The position numbers and the translations under genes are program-made. Source: Pseudomonadota bacterium (GTDB taxonomy: Bacteria > Myxococcota_A > Polyangia > Polyangiales > Ga0077539). From it: a DNA stretch of 7,569 bases. This document shows positions 1-5,988 of this stretch, piece by piece (the stretch's first letter is position 1; every line of letters begins with the position of its first letter). The notes below the pieces were generated by a model that saw only the letters and a program-made list of their open reading frames with translations, did not search any database and was not told the DNA's origin. Location: assembly GCA_023428035.1 (NCBI GenBank), contig JAEYZO010000068.1, positions 1-7,569 on the forward strand, given 5' to 3'.

Positions 1-1
1 C

Positions 2-97
2 GGCGGCGGCTCCACCGACGACGCCTGTCCGGGGGTCGTGGTCGTACTGGTCGCGGCGCGTCGCCTTCGCGACGCGCTCTCAACCCTCAACCCGTGA
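2..97 (+). CDS. Possible 3' end of a plus-strand gene, partial
   Basis: The frame starting at base 2 is open for 31 codons and ends with TGA at 95-97. It reads as a Gly-rich stretch, then a Val-rich hydrophobic segment (CPGVVVVLVAARR) and a short polar tail ending LSTLNP. In 26 of the 31 codons the third base is G or C, as expected for a real gene here, but the next frame is nearly as good (24 of 31) and is also open, so the choice is not secure. If real, the gene is convergent with the Bpt gene and their 3' ends overlap by 11 bp. No family can be recognised from so short a tail. Confidence 0.3.
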   Translation, partial: GGGSTDDACPGVVVVLVAARRLRDALSTLNP

Positions 98-830
98 CGG
101 GGACGGGCGGCGCCCCCTTGGCGGCCACCTCGTGCCAGACGCCCCTCACCCGGCGCTGGTGGGGGTAGTAGTCGGCCTTGTAGTTGAGGTGGTCGCAGGC
201 CTCGACGTAGAGCCCGAGGTAGTACCACTCGATGCCGAGAGAGGCGCAGAGCTCGATCTCCTTGAGCACGGAGTAGACGCCCAGGGAGCGCCAGGCCTCG
301 TCGGGGTCGAAGAAGTGATAGACCGACGACATCCCCTCGCGGCCGATGTCGAGGATGCTCACCCCGACGAGGGTGTCGCCGGCGAGGTAGCGCAGCTCCC
401 AGGTGTCGACGCAGGTCTCGACGAGGAAGAAGCGGTAGTCGTTCTCGGTGGCGGGCTCGCGGCGGAGGGACAAGCCCCGCTCGCGGGAGTGGCGGTTGTA
501 GAGCTCGACGTGGCGCGGGGTGACCGAGGGGCGCGCGCGCTCGACGCGCAGGCCGCCGTCGTTCTTCTTCAAGGCGCGGCGCTGCGAGCGCGACGGGGTG
601 AACCTCGGGACGTGCACGCGGATCGCTTCACAGGCGGTGCAGCCCGGGCACGAGGGGCGGTAGAGCAGCGGGCCCGAGCGGCGGTCGCCCTCGGAGAGGA
701 GCCGGTCGAAGGTGTCGGGGGAGAGCCGAGCCGTGGGCATGCGCAGCGGCAGGCGCATGGTCTGCCCAGGGAGGTAGGGGCAGGGCTCGGGGTCGTCGGA
801 GACCAGGAGGAACCGGACCGGCGACTTCAC
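87..830 (-). CDS. bpt: Aspartate/glutamate leucyltransferase (Bpt; ATE-type aminoacyl-tRNA-protein transferase)
   Basis: This 247-residue cytoplasmic enzyme should move an amino acid (leucine in characterised Bpt, arginine in the related ATE1) from its tRNA to the N-terminal Asp or Glu of a protein, marking it for ClpS/ClpAP degradation by the N-degron pathway. The N-terminal ATE motif CPYLPGQ is at residues 17-23 and a Tyr-Arg-Pro followed by a Cys triad (Cys61, Cys64, Cys67) lies at 57-67. The C-terminal GNAT-like half has SLGVYSVLKEIE, then YYLGLYVEACDHLNYKADYYP, all typical of the family, and the length is normal. The start is GTG at 828-830; the first ATG lies beyond the CPYLPG motif and is too late. 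Only a weak AGG (843-845) precedes it. It lies 49 nt downstream of the dksA-type gene on the same strand, suggesting cotranscription. Leucyl versus arginyl specificity cannot be read from the sequence. Confidence 0.92.
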   Translation of the reverse strand: MKSPVRFLLVSDDPEPCPYLPGQTMRLPLRMPTARLSPDTFDRLLSEGDRRSGPLLYRPSCPGCTACEAIRVHVPRFTPSRSQRRALKKNDGGLRVERARPSVTPRHVELYNRHSRERGLSLRREPATENDYRFFLVETCVDTWELRYLAGDTLVGVSILDIGREGMSSVYHFFDPDEAWRSLGVYSVLKEIELCASLGIEWYYLGLYVEACDHLNYKADYYPHQRRVRGVWHEVAAKGAPPVPVTG

Positions 831-879
831 GGCGACGCAGAGCCTACGACATCGCCCGGGAGAGACAACGTGGCCGAGG

Positions 880-1248
880 CTACGAAAAGTCCTTCTCGGC
901 GCGCTCCTGGTCTTCTTTGCACTTGATGCAGAGGGTGGTCTCGGGGCGGGCCTCGAGGCGCTTCACCGAGATCTCCTCGCCGCACTCCTCGCAGAGGCCG
1001 AACTCGCCGCGGTCGATCTTCTGCAGCGCGCGGTCGATCTTCTCGAGGAAGGACTTCTCGCGCCCCCGAAGGCGGAACTGGAACGACTGCAGGTACTCGC
1101 TCGACGCGAGGTCCATCTCGTCGGGCAGGTCGTTGGCGTCGAGGGCCATGTCCTCGGCGAGGGTGCTCTGCGCGTTCGCGATGATCTGCGCGCGCTTCTC
1201 GTCGAGCATGGTGCGGAACCGGCCGAGGTCTGCCTTGGTGAGCGGCAT
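880..1248 (-). CDS. dksA: DksA/TraR-family RNA polymerase-binding transcription factor
   Basis: This 122-residue protein should bind the secondary channel of RNA polymerase and, with ppGpp, retune promoters (repressing rRNA, activating stress and biosynthesis genes). Residues 1-80 are mostly helical and charged, as in the DksA coiled coil. The tip carries DEMDLA at 43-48, matching the Asp-x-x-Asp-x-Ala signature needed for DksA activity in E. coli. Residues 86-110 form the zinc finger with all four cysteines (C86-x2-C89 and C107-x2-C110). It is shorter than E. coli DksA (151 residues), mainly at the N terminus. The ATG at 1246-1248 is chosen because it follows a good ribosome binding site and begins the conserved sequence; an in-frame GTG at 1302 would add an unlikely Pro-rich 18-residue tail. 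Myxococcota carry several DksA-like paralogues, so the assignment as the principal DksA is less sure than the family. Confidence 0.9.
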   Translation of the reverse strand: MPLTKADLGRFRTMLDEKRAQIIANAQSTLAEDMALDANDLPDEMDLASSEYLQSFQFRLRGREKSFLEKIDRALQKIDRGEFGLCEECGEEISVKRLEARPETTLCIKCKEDQERAEKDFS

Positions 1249-1258
1249 GCGAGGGGTA

Positions 1259-1266
1259 CCCCTTTC
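1259..1266 (-). promoter_or_regulatory. Ribosome binding site of the dksA-type gene
   Basis: Read on the minus strand this is GAAAGGGG, 10 nt upstream of the ATG at 1248. It decides the start in favour of 1248 over the upstream GTG at 1302. Its GGGG end is part of the perfect palindrome GGGGTACCCC at 1253-1262, so self-pairing could partly hide the site. Confidence 0.6.
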
Positions 1267-1282
1267 TTCAGAAGGCGGGGGA

Positions 1283-1308
1283 GTGTCGACACCGGCCCTC
1301 ACGGTGTC
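1283..1308 (-). promoter_or_regulatory. Overlapping inverted repeats in the dksA leader
   Basis: The 82-nt gap between the SDR stop and the dksA-type start holds two inverted repeats that share an arm. GTGTCGACAC (1283-1292) is a perfect 10-bp palindrome. GACACCG (1288-1294) and CGGTGTC (1302-1308) form a perfect 7-bp stem around a 7-nt loop. Since both use GACAC, only one fold can form at a time in RNA. No T-run follows the stem on the minus strand, so it is not a standard intrinsic terminator. It could be a regulator's operator, a leader RNA structure, or a weak terminator for the SDR transcript; the sequence does not decide. Confidence 0.35.
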
Positions 1309-1330
1309 AAGCGCCGTGTGCGCCGCGCGC

Positions 1331-2146
1331 TCAGCCCGCCGGCTTCTTCGCCAGGAGCGCCTTGCGGTAGAGGTTCGACACCGAGCGCATCACCACCGCG
1401 CGCGGGCTCAATTGCATCACCAGGGCGTTCACCCGGTTGAGCGCGCCGGGCACCACCAGCGGGCGGCGCGCGACCATGCCCCGCACCGCGTAGCGGGCGC
1501 AGACGTCGGCGTTCATGATCCCGAGGTCGCCCTTCTTGAAGGCCCCGCCCATGTGGTCGAGCATCTCCGTCGCGATGCCCCCGGGGGCGAAGACCGTGAC
1601 GCTCACGCCGGTGCCCTTGAGCTCCTCCGAGAGCGCGACGCCGTAGTGCGTCACCAGAGACTTCGTCGCGCCGTAGAGGGCCTGGTACGGGAAGGGCGCG
1701 AAGGCCGTGAGGCTCGTCACCATCATCACCGCGCCGCCGCCCTGCTCGCGGAAGTGGTTGGTGAAGCGCAGCGCGAGCTGCACCACCGCGTCGACGTTGG
1801 TGCGCAAGAGGGCCTCGGCGTCGGCCCAGCTCTGCTCGATCCCGTGGCCGAACCAGGTCACCCCCGCGTTGAGCACCGCGGCGTAGACGGGCCGCGCCGT
1901 CACCGCGGCCTCGTAGAGCCTGCCCACGTCGTCGGGGCGCGACAGGTCCGTCGGCGCGCACTCCACCGAGACGCCGTAGTCCGCCGTGAGCTCCGCCGCG
2001 AGGGCCTCGAGCCGATCGCGACGTCGCGCCGCCAGGATCAGGTTGGCGCCGTGGTCCTTCGCGAGGTGCCTCGCGAGCTCGGTGCCCAATCCCGCCGAGG
2101 CGCCCGTGACGAGCACCCACTTCCCTCGGAGCTGCAACGGCTGCAT
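1331..2146 (-). CDS. SDR-family NAD(P)-dependent oxidoreductase (DltE-like short-chain dehydrogenase)
   Basis: This 271-residue classical short-chain dehydrogenase/reductase has a Rossmann fold and a nicotinamide cofactor; the substrate is unknown. The cofactor loop TGASAGLG is at residues 14-21. Arg41-Arg42-Arg43 after strand 2 suggests a preference for NADPH, which is inference. Asp67-Leu68 follows strand 3 and the NAG motif is at 93-95. The catalytic set is complete: Asn117, Ser145, Tyr158 and Lys162 (YxxxK). PGG at 188-190 is the usual post-catalytic motif. The C-terminal part (VVPGALNRVNALVMQLSPR) resembles DltE-type (COG0300) SDRs. The ATG at 2144-2146 is chosen because the Rossmann strand begins ten residues later; the frame stays open to 2329 but that extension is low-complexity Gly/Arg. 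The Shine-Dalgarno sequence is weak. The gene lies 82 nt upstream of the dksA-type gene, on the same strand, and diverges from the lipoprotein gene at 2332. Confidence 0.9.
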   Translation of the reverse strand: MQPLQLRGKWVLVTGASAGLGTELARHLAKDHGANLILAARRRDRLEALAAELTADYGVSVECAPTDLSRPDDVGRLYEAAVTARPVYAAVLNAGVTWFGHGIEQSWADAEALLRTNVDAVVQLALRFTNHFREQGGGAVMMVTSLTAFAPFPYQALYGATKSLVTHYGVALSEELKGTGVSVTVFAPGGIATEMLDHMGGAFKKGDLGIMNADVCARYAVRGMVARRPLVVPGALNRVNALVMQLSPRAVVMRSVSNLYRKALLAKKPAG

Positions 2147-2331
2147 GGCGGGCCGTCTACCACCCACAGCCCGACGGAATCCACCTCCCCCCCCTCGCGG
2201 GCAGCACACCGTGACACACCGCGCGCCCCGCGCCCTGCGGCCTCGCGGCCCCGCGCCCCCGTCGTCCCGCGACGTCCCGCGTGGCCCCGGCGTTGCTCCC
2301 TCGCCGCCGCCCCAGCACGGGAGCATCACCC
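2147..2331. promoter_or_regulatory. Divergent intergenic region between the SDR and lipoprotein genes
   Basis: These 185 bp must carry the promoters for both flanking genes. The stretch is extremely GC-rich and I cannot recognise a convincing -35/-10 pair on either strand. The only ordered element seen is a direct repeat of CGTCCCGCG at 2263-2271 and 2273-2281, with a 10-bp period (one helical turn), which could be paired half-sites for a regulator or chance in this composition. Confidence 0.35.
2319..2323 (+). promoter_or_regulatory. Ribosome binding site of the metzincin-like lipoprotein gene
   Basis: GGGAG lies 8 nt before the ATG at 2332. Together with the signal peptide that begins at this ATG, it fixes the start and excludes the in-frame GTG at 2281. 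Confidence 0.6.
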
Positions 2332-4308
2332 ATGAAGCAACGCCTCGCCCTCGCCCTCGCGTCTCTCCTCTCCGCGTGCGGAGGCGCCACCCCCTCGACG
2401 CCCTCCCCCGACGCCTCGGTCACCGACGTCGCAACACCCGACGTCGACGATGCCCCTCCCGTCGACGCGCCCGCCGTCGACGTCCCCGTCATCGACGTCC
2501 CCGTCATCGACGTCCCCGCCGTCGATGTACCCGTTGTTGACGTACCTGCGCCCTCGCGCTGCGCCGAGGGAGAGGCCTGCGACGGCTTCACCGACGACGC
2601 CGGGCTGTGCCCCACGCGCTGCGTGACCGTGCGCGACGGGCTCCGCTGCGCGGGCGCCACCCGCGCGGGCCTGTGCCACGGAGAGGCCCCCGTCGAGACC
2701 CGCGCCCGCACCGAGGGCCCGTGGGCCCGCGAGCCCGTGTCGATCCCCTCGGAGGTGACCGCGGGAGAGACCCGCGAGCTCGTCTTCGACGTGCGCAACG
2801 TGAGCGAGGTCGCGCGGCCCCTTCGCTTCGAGGTCGAGACCACGCCCTGGTGGACGCTCGCGTCGACGGAGCCCCCCTCGGGGGAGGTGAGCTCCGTCGC
2901 GCCGGGAGAGGCCGTGAGGGTCACGCTCCGCGTGCGCTTCACCGAGCCCACCATCCTCGACGTCGCGAGGTGGGTCGGCGCGTGGGTGCGCCTCCCCGAG
3001 GTCGAGGGCCGCGGGGGCTGGCCCTTGATCGTCCCGGTGCGCTACCCCGAGGGCGAGGGGGCGCGCTGCGGCGAGCGGTGGTTCCCGGAGTTCCGCGCGG
3101 GGGAGTCGGGCAACTACGGCGAGGCGGCTTGCTGCGACGGGGTCTTCTACCCGGGGGCGACCTGCTGCGTCGCGAGCGACTGCCCAGGCGAGGGCCGCTG
3201 CGCCGACGGGCGCTGCGTGAGCGCTTCCACCGGGGTGTCGTGGTCGGCCACTCCCCTCGCGGGGCCGCAGCGCGTGCTGGTGGCCTTCGTCGACGACGAC
3301 CGCGCTCCGAGCGAAGACCCTTGCGCAGACCGCTCCGCGGCGCTGCGCGACGAGCTCAGGCTCGACGACATCGAGCGCTGGTACTCCGACGCCGCCCGCG
3401 CGCGCGTCGGTCGCGCCACCACCGCGTGGCGGTGGACCGTGCTCGCGGGGCTGCGCAGCGCCGACCTCGGCCTGCCCGACGGGCGCTTCACGCAAGAGGA
3501 CCTGCACGACCGCGCCGAGGCCTACCTCCGCGAGCGGGGCTGCCTCACGGGCTTCGACGACGACTACGACCGGACGGTGGTGGTCGCGCCCCGCGTCGAC
3601 CTCGGGCCCTACGCGGGGAGGGTCTTCCGCACGCAGCGGGTCGCGCAGAACCACTGGTCGGCGCCGCTCGCGGCGCACGAGCTCGGGCACACCTTCGGCG
3701 CCACCGACCGCTACGTCACCCTCGGCGGAGACCTCCAGTGGGCGGGCACGCTGATGACCCGCTACGTCGACGCGCTGCGGCCCGAGGTGCGCGACGACGT
3801 CCTCTGGGCCGAGGTGGGGCTCGGCGACAACGACCGCGACGGGGTGATCGACCTGCACCAGACCGCGGTCGCGCCCGACCACCTCGGCGTAGGGGCGCTC
3901 ACCGCGAGCGTCTTTCCAGACCGGCGCACGCTGCTGATCCGCCTCGACCTCGACGTACGACAGGGCGGGCGCTCGCGGAGGGCCTTTCCGCAGAGGGCGG
4001 CGATCTCGCTCGTGGGCACCGGCGCGCGGGTGAGCTTTCACCGCTGGGAGGTGATCTCCTACGGCGGCGTGTGGGAGGCCTACCTCTTCGCGCCGAGGGA
4101 CATCCCCGACGCCGTCTACGACGCCATCGTGCGCGACGGCCGCGCCACCGTGCGCGTCGAGGCCGCGCTGCGCTCCACCCGCGACGACTTCTCCCGCGCG
4201 GCGCTCACCCTCGACGAGACCCGAGAGGTGACCCTCAGCCCGCGCGCGATGGCCCTCAGCGCGCCTCGCCCGCGCGCGCCGGCGCCCCACGACGGCTGCG
4301 GGGAGTGA
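2332..4308 (+). CDS. Modular secreted lipoprotein with metzincin-like zinc-protease motif (M6/M64-like)
   Basis: This 658-residue protein looks like a surface or periplasmic lipid-anchored protease. Residues 1-16 are a lipoprotein signal peptide (MKQR, a Leu/Ala core, lipobox LSAC with Cys16). Residues 17-75 form a disordered linker, including six five-residue repeats of the type V-D-V-P-x (44-73). A six-Cys module follows (Cys77, 83, 93, 97, 106, 115). About 134-240 resembles an Ig-like beta domain. An eight-Cys module spans 246-295. The catalytic region starts near 313 with a hydrophobic strand (RVLVAFV) and has HELGHTFGATD at 449-459, matching HExxHxxGxxD: His449, Glu450, His453 and third ligand Asp459, with Met475 as candidate Met-turn residue. 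Asp499-Asp507 (DNDRDGVID) is an EF-hand-like or thrombospondin-3-like calcium loop. The last 130 residues are a predicted beta-rich domain of unknown role. HExxHxxGxxD occurs in M6, M7 and M64-like peptidases; the exact family and the substrate are unknown. Confidence 0.8.
   Translation: MKQRLALALASLLSACGGATPSTPSPDASVTDVATPDVDDAPPVDAPAVDVPVIDVPVIDVPAVDVPVVDVPAPSRCAEGEACDGFTDDAGLCPTRCVTVRDGLRCAGATRAGLCHGEAPVETRARTEGPWAREPVSIPSEVTAGETRELVFDVRNVSEVARPLRFEVETTPWWTLASTEPPSGEVSSVAPGEAVRVTLRVRFTEPTILDVARWVGAWVRLPEVEGRGGWPLIVPVRYPEGEGARCGERWFPEFRAGESGNYGEAACCDGVFYPGATCCVASDCPGEGRCADGRCVSASTGVSWSATPLAGPQRVLVAFVDDDRAPSEDPCADRSAALRDELRLDDIERWYSDAARARVGRATTAWRWTVLAGLRSADLGLPDGRFTQEDLHDRAEAYLRERGCLTGFDDDYDRTVVVAPRVDLGPYAGRVFRTQRVAQNHWSAPLAAHELGHTFGATDRYVTLGGDLQWAGTLMTRYVDALRPEVRDDVLWAEVGLGDNDRDGVIDLHQTAVAPDHLGVGALTASVFPDRRTLLIRLDLDVRQGGRSRRAFPQRAAISLVGTGARVSFHRWEVISYGGVWEAYLFAPRDIPDAVYDAIVRDGRATVRVEAALRSTRDDFSRAALTLDETREVTLSPRAMALSAPRPRAPAPHDGCGE
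2461..2550 (+). repeat. Six 15-bp in-frame tandem repeats encoding V/I-D-V/A-P-V/A
   Basis: Six contiguous 15-bp units run at 2461, 2476, 2491, 2506, 2521 and 2536. The second to fourth units are near identical around the core TCGACGTCCCCG. The last two have drifted at third positions to T or A (GTT, GTA, CCT), unusual for this GC-rich gene. They encode the acidic, Pro-rich spacer between the lipid anchor and the first Cys module. Because each unit is five codons, gain or loss of units would change spacer length without shifting the frame. The first unit is diverged (DAP instead of DVP). Confidence 0.9.
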
Positions 4309-4315
4309 CCGTCAC
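4305..4315. other. Palindrome spanning both stop codons of convergent genes
   Basis: GTGAC-C-GTCAC is a perfect inverted repeat with a one-base centre. It contains the TGA of the plus-strand lipoprotein (4306-4308) and, on the other strand, the TGA of malQ (4312-4314). The genes are 3 nt apart, so there is no separate terminator region between them. Part of the symmetry follows simply from two facing TGA stops. The stem is too short for an intrinsic terminator. Confidence 0.6.
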
Positions 4316-5931
4316 CGTCGCCCGCTCTCCTGCGCCGCGGCCTTCACCATCGCCGCGCGAGACTGCACCGACGCGTCGCGGGAGAGCTCGCGCACCGTGG
4401 CCGGGAGGCGCCAGGTCCAGTTCTGCGCGCCCACCGTCGCGGGCACGTTCACCCGGTCGTCGACGCCGAGGATGTCCTGCATGAGGAGCAGGGTGAGCTC
4501 CGAGCGAGCGCCCATGAGAAGGGCCGTCAGCGCCGAGTGCACCTCGGGGGTGAACCTCTCGCCCAGCGCTTCGATGCCCCCCCGCGCGCGCATCGCCGGG
4601 AGCGCGCACACCGCCTCGCGCTCCCAGCGCTCGCGGGATCTCCACCACGCCGAGACGGGGTCGGTGTCGTGGGTGCCGAAGCAGGCCACGCTCCTCACGG
4701 GGTAGTCGTCGGGGTCGCGGAAGACCTCGCCGTCGCGCTCCCAGATCAGGACCTTGTAGCCGGGCACGTCGAGCCTCGCGAGGGAGGGCCGCACGTAGTC
4801 AGGGATGTCTCCGAGGTCTTCGGCCACGAGGTCGGCGCCGTGGTCCCTCGCGGCGTCGCGCATGGCCGCGACGACCTCCTCGCCGTGCGCGAGCTGCGCC
4901 TCGGGCGTGGGCGGGTCGAACTCCCCCGGGGCGAGCCTGCCGTCAGGGCCGCGCAGCCGCGACGCGGGCCGCTGGTAGGTGCGGTAGAAGCCCACCAGGT
5001 GGTCGATGCGAAAGCGGTCGTACATCCACCCCGCGTAGCGCGCGCGGCGGCGCAGCCAACGGAAGCCGTCGCGCCGCATCGCCGCCCAGTCGTAGGGAGG
5101 CAGCCCCCACTCCTGGCCCTCGTCGTTGAACTGGTCGGGGGGAGCGCCCACCGAGGCGTCGGCCTTGAACTCCCCGCGGCGCGACCAGAGGTCGGCGCTG
5201 TCTCGGCCCACCATGAAGGGCAGGTCGCCCATCACCTCGACCCCCGACGCGCGGAGCCGCTGCCTCGCGTCGGCCCACTGCTCGTGGGCGACCCACTGCG
5301 CGTACTGGTACCGCTGAACGGCGTCGCCGTGCGCCGCCCAGGCGTGCTCCAGCGCGCGCGCCGCGCGGTCGCGGAAGGGCGCGGGCCAGTGCCACCAGGG
5401 CTGCCCGTCGAAGAGGTCACGCAGCGCGCGGAAGAGGACGTAGGGCGCGAGCCACTCGGCGTGGTCGCGGCAGAAGCGGCGGTAGCGCGCCGCGCGCTCG
5501 GTGCCGCGGTCGAGGTGCTGCGCGCGAAAGCTCCGCCACGCCGCGGTGAGGGCGCGGGACTTCACCGCGCGCACCCGGGCGTAGTCGACCCGCTCGCTGC
5601 GCCGCACGCCCGCGAGGGACTGCGACGCGTCGTCGCCGAGGGCAAAGGGCAGGACGCTCTCGGGGAGGTCTTCGACCTCTCCCCAGCCGATGTAGATCGG
5701 GTCGATGCCGAAGGCGCTCAGCGCGCCGTAGGGCGAGGTCTCGCCCGCGCCGAGCTCCCCCAGCGGGAGGAGCTGGACGAGCGAGAGCCCCGCGGAGCGC
5801 GCCCACAGGCCGAACTCCGGAAGGTCGGTGATCTCGCCGACGCCCCAGGAGCGCTCGGTGCGGAGCGAGAAGAGTGGAACCGTCACCCCCGCCGCGCGGC
5901 GCGGCGGTCGAAGGGTCGTCGGGTCGGCCAT
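4312..5931 (-). CDS. malQ: 4-alpha-glucanotransferase (amylomaltase, GH77)
   Basis: This 539-residue cytoplasmic enzyme transfers alpha-1,4-glucan segments between maltooligosaccharides, releasing glucose, in maltodextrin or glycogen metabolism. The N terminus has the GH77 start (GVTVPLFSLRTERSWGVGE, residues 15-33), then LLPLGE at 54-59 and the family motif SPYGALSAFGIDP at 66-78. The three catalytic acids are visible: nucleophile Asp310 in FRIDHLVGFYR, acid/base Glu371 in VAEDLGD, and Asp422 in FGTHDTD. Length matches the compact amylomaltases (about 500 residues) rather than the longer E. coli MalQ (694). The ATG at 5929-5931 sits about 13 residues before the conserved block; only a weak AGGG lies just upstream. 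It ends 3 nt from the convergent lipoprotein stop and begins 57 nt after the upstream lipoprotein gene, so it may share that transcript or use its own promoter. No other glycogen gene is in the window. Confidence 0.95.
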   Translation of the reverse strand: MADPTTLRPPRRAAGVTVPLFSLRTERSWGVGEITDLPEFGLWARSAGLSLVQLLPLGELGAGETSPYGALSAFGIDPIYIGWGEVEDLPESVLPFALGDDASQSLAGVRRSERVDYARVRAVKSRALTAAWRSFRAQHLDRGTERAARYRRFCRDHAEWLAPYVLFRALRDLFDGQPWWHWPAPFRDRAARALEHAWAAHGDAVQRYQYAQWVAHEQWADARQRLRASGVEVMGDLPFMVGRDSADLWSRRGEFKADASVGAPPDQFNDEGQEWGLPPYDWAAMRRDGFRWLRRRARYAGWMYDRFRIDHLVGFYRTYQRPASRLRGPDGRLAPGEFDPPTPEAQLAHGEEVVAAMRDAARDHGADLVAEDLGDIPDYVRPSLARLDVPGYKVLIWERDGEVFRDPDDYPVRSVACFGTHDTDPVSAWWRSRERWEREAVCALPAMRARGGIEALGERFTPEVHSALTALLMGARSELTLLLMQDILGVDDRVNVPATVGAQNWTWRLPATVRELSRDASVQSRAAMVKAAAQESGRR

Positions 5932-5988
5932 ACGCCCTGAGAGGATATTGGCGAGCGCCGCGTCGCCGCGAGGACTTTCGGCGCGCCC
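5932..5988 (-). promoter_or_regulatory. Intergenic spacer upstream of malQ
   Basis: These 57 nt separate the lipoprotein stop from the malQ start. The only AT-rich patch, CCAATATCC on the minus strand (5942-5950), is about ten bases upstream of the ATG and has no recognisable -35 partner. A short CGCCG/CGGCG inverted repeat lies closer to the lipoprotein stop but has no T-run. I cannot assign a promoter or terminator with confidence. Confidence 0.2.

Noticed and set aside
1288..1308. Intrinsic terminator after the SDR gene
   Set aside because: The 7-bp stem is perfect but no run of T follows on the minus strand, so I list it only as an inverted repeat of unknown role.
917..2335. A 472-codon plus-strand frame across the dksA-type and SDR genes
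   Set aside because: It covers two genes with intact motifs on the other strand plus their intergenic gap, and has Arg/His-rich low-complexity translation.
2461..2550. CRISPR-like array
   Set aside because: The repeats are 15 bp, contiguous without spacers, and in frame within a protein linker.
2326..4290. A 654-codon open frame on the minus strand opposite the lipoprotein gene
   Set aside because: It is a composition shadow: stops are rare in this GC-rich DNA, the translation is low-complexity Arg/Gly/Ala/Val/Asp, and the plus strand has a clear signal peptide, Cys modules and protease motif.
2607..4484. A 625-codon open frame on the plus strand in another frame of the lipoprotein gene, running into malQ
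   Set aside because: The translation is almost all Arg, Pro, Gly and Ala with no domain, and it crosses two well-supported genes.
4537..5940. A 467-codon plus-strand frame opposite malQ
   Set aside because: MalQ has all three catalytic acids and family motifs on the minus strand; this frame shows only biased residues.
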